Virus record (IMG/VR): IMGVR_UViG_3300045243_000040
Coordinates: 1 to 42,825 of that record
Direction: 5' to 3' (one strand)
Length of the DNA stretch: 42,825 bases
DNA from: a virus
The notes beneath the pieces were generated by a model. It was given only the letters and a program-made list of their open reading frames with translations. It had not been told where the DNA came from and made no database searches. The translations under genes and the position numbers were made by a program. Shown one piece after another: positions 36,022 through 42,825 of the stretch. The number at the start of each line of letters is the position of its first letter. Within the stretch, counting starts at the first letter, position 1.

Positions 36022-36656
36022 TCGACGTTCCCTTCGTGGAAGCCGAGACGTTCCTTGAAGAATCTCAGCCCGTCCTGCCCGCTTGAGTGAAGGTTGTAGT
36101 AGAGGATTCCGGGGTTGCCTGCCTGGTCTTCGACCATGCCGGCGAAGAGGAGGTACATGATCTCGTCGCGGAGATGGTCGCCGTGGCCGAGGATCATGCT
36201 GACGAGCGCGAGTTCGCCGGCTCGGTGCAGCGTCATGTACGCGACGAGCTTCTCGTCTGTGAGGACGCCGTACGTGATCGTCCGGTGCTGATCGCAAGGA
36301 AACGTCGGCAGCTTGCTTCGCTCGACGTATTGACGGTAGCCGTCGCTCATCGGCCGGCCCTGACGCTCCTGCAGCGACGTGTTGATCTCGAAGATGTCGT
36401 CTGCGTACCGGCTGTAGTCGACCTCGCTGAACTGGTAGCCGAGACGTTCGCAACGGTCAGCGCGTTTCCGGGCTGTGCGGTGCATCGCCCGCCACTCGAG
36501 CAGCGTCTCGGGTGTCTCCATGATCGAAGCGCCGACCTGGTAGCGGCGATCCTGGACGGCCCGGTGCAGCGTCCACGCGAACTCCAGACACCCGCCAGTC
36601 TTGCAGTCTCCGACGAGCTCGACCGGCTGCGCGATCAGCTCGACTTCAGGCATCAC
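36009..36656 (-). CDS. GNAT-like acyltransferase
   Basis: The 215-aa protein has a GNAT or FemAB-like C-terminal half. T-Y-G-V-L-T-D-E-K-L-V-A-Y-M-T-L-H-R, then S-M-I-L-G-H-G-D-H-L-R-D-E-I-M-Y, and F-F-K-E-R-L-G-F-H-E-G-N. It probably transfers an acyl or aminoacyl group onto a sugar made by the adjacent enzymes. The start is GTG 36656 or ATG 36653. Confidence 0.7.
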   Translation of the reverse strand: MMPEVELIAQPVELVGDCKTGGCLEFAWTLHRAVQDRRYQVGASIMETPETLLEWRAMHRTARKRADRCERLGYQFSEVDYSRYADDIFEINTSLQERQGRPMSDGYRQYVERSKLPTFPCDQHRTITYGVLTDEKLVAYMTLHRAGELALVSMILGHGDHLRDEIMYLLFAGMVEDQAGNPGILYYNLHSSGQDGLRFFKERLGFHEGNVEWLM

Positions 36657-37137
36657 GGCGCATCACCAGCCAGGCCACCCTGCTGTTCCGGGGGAAGAAC
36701 GACGCAGTCCAGCCGTCCGGCACGTTCAACTGCGTGTCCGACTTGACGGTGAGCGTCACCATCTTCCGGGCGATCGTCAGCCATAGGTAGAGCGTGTCCC
36801 AGGCGCGCTCAGCGAGGTCACCCATGAACGGGTCGACTGATACGACATCCCATTCGCGGCCCTCCATCGCAGCCCGTTCTGCGAAGTCCCAGGCGTCGTC
36901 GACGTGGAACGCGTGCCCGGACGGCATGAGTGCCGCCATCTCGTACAGCTTGTCCTTGTCGGTGTCGACGAAGTCGATCGTGAAGTCAGCACGGATCAGA
37001 TGGATGCCGTCGTTCCAACCCCAGAACCCGGCAGCGAACAGCGATAACGCTGTCCCACCGTCTTTCGGAAGCAGGAACGACGGGTATGGCTGCGCCTCAC
37101 GGTTCAACGCGTCGAACGACGCAGGCTTGACGATCAA
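36646..37137 (-). CDS. SAM-dependent methyltransferase-like protein
   Basis: The 163-aa protein has a class I methyltransferase-like layout: F-A-A-G-F-W-G-W-N-D-G, an acidic strand end in D-F-V-D-T-D-K, V-D-D-A-W-D-F and W-D-V-V-S-V-D-P-F. It opens the modification cassette, starting at TTG 37137 over the connector stop. The substrate may be a sugar or protein. The glycine-rich loop is not canonical. Confidence 0.6.
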   Translation of the reverse strand: MIVKPASFDALNREAQPYPSFLLPKDGGTALSLFAAGFWGWNDGIHLIRADFTIDFVDTDKDKLYEMAALMPSGHAFHVDDAWDFAERAAMEGREWDVVSVDPFMGDLAERAWDTLYLWLTIARKMVTLTVKSDTQLNVPDGWTASFFPRNSRVAWLVMRRDA

Positions 37138-37592
37138 CTCGCCGCCTTCAGAACGACGATCGGCAACAGAGACCCGAGGAAGAACCCATCACCGTTCACA
37201 TCGGTGAAATCGGTGTACCCGGACCAGGGGAATCCGTCGTTCCAGAGGATGTCCTGCGCCCACCCGCCGAGCGAGTGGTCCGTGTCGAGGGCCTTGATGA
37301 TCGACAGGTCGTCCTCGTCGTCCATCAAGGCGAGCAGCAGATCCTCTCCGGCGTACAGGTCGGCGGTGGAGACGCGTACCCGGATCGTGACCGGGATGCC
37401 TCCGTACAGGTCGGCGTACCCCGAGAGTCCTGCCTCGAGCCCGGTGGGGTTGGCGATCAGCATGTCGATCGCGGGCGTCTCCGCGATGGAGAACGCGCGC
37501 GGCTCGATGTGCAGCGTGATGTCTGACATCGGCTGCAGCTCGTTCTCAAGTTGTGCGGCCATGGCGTCCATGACCTGCGCGATGGTCGCCAT
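37134..37592 (-). CDS. Head-tail connector / tail terminator-like protein
   Basis: The 152-aa protein (M-A-T-I-A-Q-V-M-D-A-M-A-A-Q-L-E-N-E-L) lies after the gp6-like adaptor, where the tail terminator or completion protein normally sits. It has an I-P-V-T-I-R-V-R-V-S-T-A-D strand and an acidic D-D-E-D-D-L segment. The call is from position and size; no residue-level signature is known to me. Confidence 0.65.
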   Translation of the reverse strand: MATIAQVMDAMAAQLENELQPMSDITLHIEPRAFSIAETPAIDMLIANPTGLEAGLSGYADLYGGIPVTIRVRVSTADLYAGEDLLLALMDDEDDLSIIKALDTDHSLGGWAQDILWNDGFPWSGYTDFTDVNGDGFFLGSLLPIVVLKAAS

Positions 37593-37611
37593 CGCTAGGT
37601 GGCGCTACCCC

Positions 37612-38238
37612 TCACGCTATGCCCCAGCTCTGCTTAACAGTCGCGAGCCTCTGCGCATACCGCTCCCAGGAGTAACGACCGAACGTGCTCGGGACGGCTT
37701 CGTCTACGACGCCCAGAATTCCTGGTGCCGATTCGGTGTGCCGCCACAGGTCGGCTGCGCGGTCAAGGTTCACTGACGCGCAAAGGGCGACCTCTGATGC
37801 GGTCAAATCTCCGGGGTCTACGAGGTCTATCTCGGCCATGATCTCGTTCGCTGCGACGAGCAGCACCCTGTCGGCGGCAGCGGTCTGATCGCTCGTCGGT
37901 GTCCTCACCTTGAGGATGCGGAATAGTTCGTCGGCCGTTGTGAACGGCGCCACTGTGAGGCCGATGTCCTGAATCGGGTCCGTTGGAAGCGATACACCTG
38001 CCGAGGCGTCGGCCCAGATGATCCTGTACCACTTGAGCGGCGTGTTGCTCGCCAGGCTGGTGGTGAGGTTACGGACCTGCGGATTCGTAGGGTCACCGTC
38101 TACGGGGTCAAGTGTGAGCGCGTCGATCTGCGCCCATGACCCGGCCGATGAGTCTGCCTGCTGTGCTCGCGCCACAGTCCATGGGACATCATCGAACCGG
38201 GCGGGTGGCGTGTAGTTCTTGAACGAGAAGACGGACAC
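37612..38238 (-). CDS. Head-tail adaptor (gp6-like)
   Basis: The 208-aa protein has an N-terminal Fn3-like beta part (F-D-D-V-P-W-T-V-A-R-A-Q... W-Y-R-I-I-W-A-D). A helical C-terminal part (A-D-R-V-L-L-V-A-A-N-E-I-M-A-E-I-D-L...L-D-R-A-A-D-L-W-R) resembles HK97 gp6-type adaptors. GTG 38238 starts the gene. It would sit under the portal ring. Confidence 0.75.
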   Translation of the reverse strand: MSVFSFKNYTPPARFDDVPWTVARAQQADSSAGSWAQIDALTLDPVDGDPTNPQVRNLTTSLASNTPLKWYRIIWADASAGVSLPTDPIQDIGLTVAPFTTADELFRILKVRTPTSDQTAAADRVLLVAANEIMAEIDLVDPGDLTASEVALCASVNLDRAADLWRHTESAPGILGVVDEAVPSTFGRYSWERYAQRLATVKQSWGIA

Positions 38239-38302
38239 TTATTTCGTCGTCGCTCCGCTTGCGAGTCCTGTGGTCATCTAGTCACCTCTCGGTTCTTGAT
38301 CT

Positions 38303-38959
38303 TCAGACCAGCGTTAGCACGGAATAGACAACATAAATCTGCAGTTCGTTAGCCACGTCGCCACCCGTAAAGTTGCCCAAGCCGCTGTTATTCACCTCGA
38401 GCGAGAAAGGCTTATTGACCATCTGTGGCTCATCATCGAAGCCGCCAACGCCAAAGACCATGGCGCCTACCACCCCGGTTACTAGGTCAGCCGCACCACT
38501 GACGCGCGCATTCGGCCACATAAAGGCGTTCCCGTTCTCACCGAAGGAAAGTAGACCTCCCACGTCGTTAGAGCCAGAGAGGATGGCAGCAGTGTTGGTG
38601 TTCAGATTTAGGCTGAGCGAGACGGAAGCGTCGATATTCGAGTAGTCGGCTGCCCAGACGAGCCTGAGGAAGGCATTGGTGAACAGGAGTAGCTTGTTCG
38701 CCCCCGGCGCGGCAACAACCTGTATTGGGGTTGTGGGTAACGCGAGCACTTGAGCGTTTGTGAGTGTTGCTACCGCCACGCTCGAGCCGCCGCCTCCGCC
38801 ACCTCCGCCCGCCCGTTTCGCCGCGACCGCTGCGATAGCTCGCTCCGAGTAGGCAATCGTATCCAGGTAGACTTGGTCCGCGTCGGCAGGGGAACCGTCA
38901 AGGATGGCACCGATCTCAGCGACGGATGATGCTTCGTAGCCGGTTAGCTGCTCGGTCAC
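38303..38959 (-). CDS. Probable head decoration or fibre protein with Gly linker
   Basis: The 218-aa protein has an N-terminal helical part (1-49), a run of eight Gly (50-58) and a C-terminal beta-rich domain (about 60-218). It sits between the capsid and the connectors, as decoration proteins do. GTG 38959 overlaps the preceding stop. The domain plan fits a small capsid-bound anchor with an exposed outer domain. Confidence 0.6.
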   Translation of the reverse strand: MTEQLTGYEASSVAEIGAILDGSPADADQVYLDTIAYSERAIAAVAAKRAGGGGGGGGSSVAVATLTNAQVLALPTTPIQVVAAPGANKLLLFTNAFLRLVWAADYSNIDASVSLSLNLNTNTAAILSGSNDVGGLLSFGENGNAFMWPNARVSGAADLVTGVVGAMVFGVGGFDDEPQMVNKPFSLEVNNSGLGNFTGGDVANELQIYVVYSVLTLV

Positions 38960-39096
38960 TTCTTCTTCGCCTTCGCTTTCTGCTCGACCTTCTGTGGAGC
39001 GCCGAGGCCGGAGAGGTTCTCGGTCGTGGTCGACTTCGGTGCCTCACCCGACGGGTTGTAGTAGCCCTTCTCTCGGCGCTCCCTGTACGGCGTCAT
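38956..39096 (-). CDS. Small basic protein downstream of the capsid gene
   Basis: A 46-aa protein (M-T-P-Y-R-E-R-R-E-K-G-Y-Y-N-P-S-G-E-A-P...), ending in a Lys-rich tail (A-K-A-K-K-K). ATG 39096 follows the stop of the preceding gene closely, and its stop overlaps the next start as GTGA. Such short basic proteins are often virion-bound. Function unknown. Confidence 0.65.
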   Translation of the reverse strand: MTPYRERREKGYYNPSGEAPKSTTTENLSGLGAPQKVEQKAKAKKK

Positions 39097-39099
39097 CTT

Positions 39100-39378
39100 C
39101 TAGTTGTCCGAGGTCGGCATGTTCGCGAACTGGTTCAGGCTTGGACCGGGTCCGCCGAGGATCCGGCCGACCTGCTCCTCCGAGCTTCCGCTCACGTTCG
39201 GAACCATCGTGTACTCGTCCGAACCGGGCGAAGCGACATCGCCGGGTGCGGGCGTCGGACTCGATCCCGGGCCACCGTCGACGGGCATCGACTGCCCCGC
39301 CGGGTTGTACGGCTCCGGGCCTGCGGGCATGCCGCCAGCATTCTCCTGCGTCCCGCTCTCCATTCCGTCCATCTGCAT
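39100..39378 (-). CDS. Pro/Gly-rich small protein after the capsid gene
   Basis: The 92-aa protein starts at ATG 39378 behind a strong AAAGGAGAA site. It is low complexity (G-G-M-P-A-G-P-E-P-Y-N-P-A-G-Q-S-M-P-V) with a short structured end (S-S-E-E-Q-V-G-R-I-L-G-G). No family was recognised. Its position suggests a capsid-associated protein. Confidence 0.6.
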   Translation of the reverse strand: MQMDGMESGTQENAGGMPAGPEPYNPAGQSMPVDGGPGSSPTPAPGDVASPGSDEYTMVPNVSGSSEEQVGRILGGPGPSLNQFANMPTSDN

Positions 39379-39392
39379 TTCTCCTTTCGTTA

Positions 39393-39422
39393 GGGGAGGC
39401 CCGGCATAGCCCGAGCCTCCCC
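39393..39422 (-). terminator. Stable hairpin between capsid and downstream gene
   Basis: On the minus strand, GGGGAGG and CCTCCCC pair, with an inner CGGGC/GCCGG extension. The hairpin lies between the capsid stop and the ribosome binding site of the next gene. There is no T-run, so it may cut read-through or protect the capsid mRNA's 3' end, raising capsid dose. No other feature was seen here. Confidence 0.6.
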
Positions 39423-39443
39423 TGTCCCCTCAGCGCCTCGTGG

Positions 39444-40703
39444 TTACGAGGCGGTCGTGATCAGAGCGAACGCGCCGTCGTCGACGACGTCGGCCTCGAA
39501 TGCGCCGATGATGCCGACCTCGACACCGCCGATAGCCGGCTCGACGACACGGAGCTCCACCGGAGCACCGGCCGTCTCGGCGACGAGCAGGCCAGCGGAG
39601 TCGCCGACGATGATCGTTCCGGAGTCGAGTCCACGCGAGATCACGATGTTCAGCGGACCGATGTTCTGGCCATTGACCGACATGAACTGCGTGAACGCGT
39701 TGGACGTGAGCCCCAGGAAGTAGCCGAACCTGTCCGGGGCGAGGTAGATCGTATCTGCGACCCTGCCGCTGTTCGCGAACACGGCTGCGTAGCCGGCACC
39801 GATGCCGGTCATCATCTGGGCGAACGTATCGGTCGCCCCGATCTGCGTCGAGATGTGGTGCGAGTAGGCGGAGTCGGTGAGCGCCTTGGCGGCGTCCTGC
39901 TCCGTCTTCAGCGCGTAGTCGGCCGCTGCGAGGTCGAACCACAGCGACAGCGCGTCCGGGGTCGTCCAGTTGATCGCCTGCCACGACAGGTCGCCGCCAC
40001 CGAGATAGGTGGACGCGGTCTGCGTGACGAGGTCGACGACCATTCCCTGGTTGCCGGCCTCCGTCTTCTGGGTGTTCTGGACCGAGACGATCGGCCGGGT
40101 GGTGACCTTCGGGTAGGTGAGCGTCCCGCGCATCAGCGAGGTCCGCATCGCCGAGTTGACCAGGTTCCGGTTCTTGTTGATGATCTGGAAGATCTGGTCG
40201 AGGTACTGCGGCGTCTGTAGGCCGGCGACGTTCGATGAGAGCGTGTTCGCCGGTGTGCGCTGCAGGAGAGCCATCCGCTCGCGAGCCCTGAGGACGGTGT
40301 CGTTACCGCCCGCCAGCTGCGCGATCTTGCTGCACTCGGTCGAGCCGCGCGTGAGAATCATGTCGCGCGCGTAGGTGGCGAAGTCGCGGTAGATGATGCC
40401 GTCGCCGTCGCTCTCGACTCCGTCCTCGACTCCGGCCATCGCCTGCCGTGCCTTCTTGGCGTTCGCGATCGCAGCGTTCGTGGCCGAGATGTCCTCGGTC
40501 AGCTGCGTCGTCTCCGCGTCGATCTCGGTGACGCGCTCGCGGTACTTCAGAATGTGCTCCTGCTCGACCTCGGTGAGCGTCTTGTCGTCACCTTCACGGG
40601 AGTTGATCGCTGCGTTCAGCGCCTCCCACTTCTGGGTCGTGACTTCGCGCTCGTCGAGCAGCATCGACAGGCGGTTCTCCGCCTGGGTGGTCGATGCGGC
40701 CAT
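39444..40703 (-). CDS. Major capsid protein, HK97 fold
   Basis: The 419-aa protein has an N-terminal coiled-coil scaffold-like delta domain (1-90: L-D-E-R-E-V...I-L-K-Y-R-E-R-V-T-E-I). The HK97 fold follows (from about 130: S-M-R-T-S-L-M-R-G-T-L-T-Y-P...A-G-N-Q-G-M-V-V, L-A-P-D-R-F-G-Y). ATG 40703 has GGAGG upstream. The delta domain should be removed by the adjacent protease. The 130 bases upstream hold nothing I can support. Confidence 0.92.
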   Translation of the reverse strand: MAASTTQAENRLSMLLDEREVTTQKWEALNAAINSREGDDKTLTEVEQEHILKYRERVTEIDAETTQLTEDISATNAAIANAKKARQAMAGVEDGVESDGDGIIYRDFATYARDMILTRGSTECSKIAQLAGGNDTVLRARERMALLQRTPANTLSSNVAGLQTPQYLDQIFQIINKNRNLVNSAMRTSLMRGTLTYPKVTTRPIVSVQNTQKTEAGNQGMVVDLVTQTASTYLGGGDLSWQAINWTTPDALSLWFDLAAADYALKTEQDAAKALTDSAYSHHISTQIGATDTFAQMMTGIGAGYAAVFANSGRVADTIYLAPDRFGYFLGLTSNAFTQFMSVNGQNIGPLNIVISRGLDSGTIIVGDSAGLLVAETAGAPVELRVVEPAIGGVEVGIIGAFEADVVDDGAFALITTAS

Positions 40704-40834
40704 CGTTTACACCTCCGAACGGGTTGACATGGACTGGCTCCGCTGGCGGGTGTCGATGTCAGGGGTGCCGGTCAACGCCGGGGTGCCTGTTTCGTTCGGG
40801 GTGCGCCCTGTGCGGTTCAAGAGTAGATGGTTGG

Positions 40835-41782
40835 TCAAGTGGATGAACTGGTCGAGTTGAACGCGCCGAGGATCTTCTCTAGACGCGCCTTCGCGCCGTC
40901 ACGTTGGGCCTGCGTCGCGTCGTTCGGATAGCCCTGCCCGATCCTCGAGAGTGCCGCCCTGACGCCGTTGACGTTGATCTCTCCGCTCGGCTCCTTGAAC
41001 GGCAGATGGCAGCGAGCCTTCACCTTCGGAGCACCCGCGATGTTCAGGTCGATCGCGACCGCGTTGCAGTACGCCTCCGGCGTGTCGTAGCGTCCCTCCG
41101 AACCGTCCCACGGAGCCTCCGTGTATGCACGCGCGAGCAGGATCGCCATCCCCTCGGGGAGATCGATGCCGAGGTCGGCGCACCGCTCGAGAAGTGCAGG
41201 GTTGACAGGCGGCGGCATCAGTTCCTCGTCCACGATCTGCTCCTCGCGTAGCGACAGGATCGCCGCGTTCGCGTACGCGGGCCCCGTTGCCAGCGCGACA
41301 CTGTCAAGGTGAGCGACCTGCCGTTGCACGATCCCGTCACTGGTGCGCTTCGACCGGATCGGCAAGAACTCCGCGGACACGCCGTCGTAGCCTCCATTGA
41401 GGACGAGCTCGCGCGCGGTCATCGCGTCCGGCGTATCGAGGAACTTGAACTCGCCCTCGTAGCCGCCATCGGTCTCGGTCAGCTTCACCCCGGTGCCGAC
41501 GATCCCCAATGTCCCGGACTTACGGCCACCGTTCTCGTCCAGAGCAGCATGATCTGAGCGGAGCCGGATCCGGTGCGCGTGCGGCTCGTTCCGGGCGAAC
41601 GCGCCCGGCATGAACTGCTCCTTGTACGGCTTAAAGTCGGGCGGGTCCGCCACGTCCGCGACTTCGTTGAACGGGACGACGCGCACGTTGATCGTGCGGC
41701 CGTCACCGGCCTGTGCCTGGACGGCGAAGGTGCGGACGAGGATGTCGCGCCCGACCTTTGCCTCCTCCACAACTTCGGTCAT
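40835..41782 (-). CDS. Prohead protease (HK97-type, S78-like)
   Basis: The 315-aa protein has the protease core in residues 10-190. His78 lies in L-R-S-D-H-A-A-L and Ser136 in Y-D-G-V-S-A-E-F, with Q-V-A-H158-L-D-S-V-A-L-A-T-G-P-A-Y after it. A C-terminal extension (about 205-310: W-D-G-S-E-G-R-Y-D-T-P-E-A-Y-C) is shared by some phage proteases. ATG 41782 overlaps the portal stop as TGATG. Confidence 0.9.
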   Translation of the reverse strand: MTEVVEEAKVGRDILVRTFAVQAQAGDGRTINVRVVPFNEVADVADPPDFKPYKEQFMPGAFARNEPHAHRIRLRSDHAALDENGGRKSGTLGIVGTGVKLTETDGGYEGEFKFLDTPDAMTARELVLNGGYDGVSAEFLPIRSKRTSDGIVQRQVAHLDSVALATGPAYANAAILSLREEQIVDEELMPPPVNPALLERCADLGIDLPEGMAILLARAYTEAPWDGSEGRYDTPEAYCNAVAIDLNIAGAPKVKARCHLPFKEPSGEINVNGVRAALSRIGQGYPNDATQAQRDGAKARLEKILGAFNSTSSST

Positions 41783-42825
41783 CAGTTCCTCCCTAGTCCG
41801 ACCAGCCGCGGCTGCGGCGGCTGGTTCTGTTGTGCCGGCGAAGCGCCCGCCGTCGGCGGCGCCAGCGGTGAAGGCTGCTCCGTAGCGGCCTGCGGGTCGT
41901 CCTCGTCAGTGGCGAACGGTCCGACAGCGACACCCGTTTCAGCGTGGAGCGGCTGGAACGTGTCTTGCGCGTCGAACCACACCCACTGACCACTCGGCAG
42001 CGCCTGCGAGTTGAACGCGTCCGCGATCCTTTTCGCGGTCGGGCGCAACTCGAAACGCCACCACATCTCGCCCAGCATCCCCGGGTTCTGGTAGGTCATC
42101 CCCCAGCGGATCGCCATGTTGAGCAGAACGGCAGGTATGCCGAACGCAGCTGCAAGGGCGAGCGCGTTGAATTCCTGGTTCTCTAGGAGCGCGAGATCTT
42201 TCGGGTTGAACGAGAGCTGCGCGAAGTCGATCTCGGGCGGCAGGACCGGGGGCGCCCCAGAGCGTGCCGCTGTCCGTTCCTGCCACTGGGACTGCAGGGC
42301 TTTCGCTTGCGCTGCGTCAAGCTTCCGCTGCGACTTCAATGCCACCTTCGGGATGCCGCCAGTGTTCACCTCGAGCGCCGCGTTCCCCGCTGCTAGGAGA
42401 CCCCATGCGAGCTGCGCGTACGCTCCGATCGCCGGCGTCCCGTGCGCCTGGAACGTGAAATTTGCGCCAGGGTTCCGGTCGATCTGGATGATGTCCGCCG
42501 GGTCGAGCGTGTCTCCGCCGAGGATCTTGTATTCGCGGACACCGTCCCGCCACAACGGTTCACACATCCGGGCCGGAATCGTCGTCCAGTTACGCGGAAA
42601 CCCGTTCGAGTACCGCTGCGTCACGAACGCCAACCCGTACCCCCACCCGTACATGTCGGCTACGAGCGCGAAGATCGCGTCCGACACGCCGTTCGGGTAG
42701 TAGAGCGGGTCTGGGTTGCACACCCACATCGGCTCCGTCGCATCCGCCACGTTCGGCGCCTCGAAACGGAGCGGCATCGACGCGATCTGCTGCGCGTTCA
42801 TCTGGATCGCCCGGTTTGCAATCCA
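41782..42825 (-). CDS. Portal protein, C-terminal part (gene wraps around the origin)
   Basis: This is the main part of the 420-aa HK97-type portal protein; the N-terminal residues are encoded at 346-1. It reads Y-G-W-G-Y-G-L-A-F-V-T-Q-R-Y, P-A-R-M-C-E-P-L-W-R-D-G-V-R-E-Y, and N-A-L-A-L-A-A-A-F-G-I-P-A-V-L-L-N in the region that forms the portal clip and stem. A Pro/Gln-rich tail follows. Positions 42699-42825 duplicate 1-127. Confidence 0.9.
   Translation of the reverse strand, partial: WIANRAIQMNAQQIASMPLRFEAPNVADATEPMWVCNPDPLYYPNGVSDAIFALVADMYGWGYGLAFVTQRYSNGFPRNWTTIPARMCEPLWRDGVREYKILGGDTLDPADIIQIDRNPGANFTFQAHGTPAIGAYAQLAWGLLAAGNAALEVNTGGIPKVALKSQRKLDAAQAKALQSQWQERTAARSGAPPVLPPEIDFAQLSFNPKDLALLENQEFNALALAAAFGIPAVLLNMAIRWGMTYQNPGMLGEMWWRFELRPTAKRIADAFNSQALPSGQWVWFDAQDTFQPLHAETGVAVGPFATDEDDPQAATEQPSPLAPPTAGASPAQQNQPPQPRLVGLGRN
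42699..42825. repeat. Terminal direct repeat, right copy (circular overlap)
   Basis: Identical to bases 1-127. One copy must be dropped to obtain the 42,698-bp circle, and the portal gene is then continuous. Confidence 0.95.

Noticed and set aside
38239-38277. Twelve-residue ORF (M-T-T-G-L-A-S-G-A-T-T-K) before the adaptor gene
   Set aside because: It has a ribosome binding site-like GAGGTGA but is too short to support without conservation or expression data.
38994-40220. Plus-strand open frame of 408 codons opposite the capsid gene
   Set aside because: Antisense shadow of the capsid gene with Arg/Val/Asp-rich composition and no family resemblance.
1-42825. CRISPR array, retron or toxin-antitoxin pair
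   Set aside because: No regularly spaced repeats, no reverse transcriptase and no recognisable toxin-antitoxin pair were found on reading through.

Overview
The window is a complete, circularly permuted genome of a tailed phage with a long non-contractile tail (siphovirus, HK97-type capsid). Bases 1-127 are repeated exactly at 42699-42825, so the molecule closes into a circle of 42,698 bp, and the portal gene runs across the join. GC-rich DNA, frequent GTG starts, a probable leaderless promoter and the gene families (HNH next to terminase, phiC31-gp3-like protein, zinc-ribbon microproteins) suggest an actinobacterial host. That assignment is an inference. No integrase or lambda-type repressor is visible, so a lytic lifestyle or loss of the integration module is likely.

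Almost all genes lie on the minus strand and read leftward. The late block starts with HNH endonuclease and large terminase (2259-473). It then runs through portal (346-1, wrapping to 42698-41782), protease, major capsid protein, head decoration and connector genes, a six-gene glycan and modification cassette (37137-33194), the major tail protein, a tail-assembly chaperone with a CCCTTTG -1 frameshift site, tape measure (31532-28794), minor tail proteins and fibres (28790-21971), and lysis genes (21922-20088). It ends at a strong hairpin at 20051-20079.

The early block begins at a promoter (TTGACA...TAACAA, 20023-19994) ahead of a ribbon-helix-helix regulator. It continues leftward through small zinc-ribbon and membrane proteins, a RecB-like exonuclease, a gp3-like protein, a lipoprotein, a muralytic enzyme, a cytosine methyltransferase with a second recognisable protein in another frame, and a run of tiny tightly packed genes (13.4-6.0 kb). 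A GH16 glucanase, an Hjc-like resolvase, a RecA-fold ATPase and a sigma-like HTH protein follow.

Two things stand out. First, about twenty unrelated small genes between 13.4 and 6.0 kb carry the same short element, (T/A/C)CTGCCGC(G/T), just after their start codons. It is read as (S/T/P)-A-A, always in the same orientation and frame. Second, this array is interrupted by an IS1595-family element (7321-9486) with inverted repeats and 8-bp target duplications. The element carries a transposase, a divergent small basic protein, a tRNA-like sequence and a passenger membrane protein. Removing the element and one target copy restores an 87-codon gene that itself carries the repeated start-proximal element.
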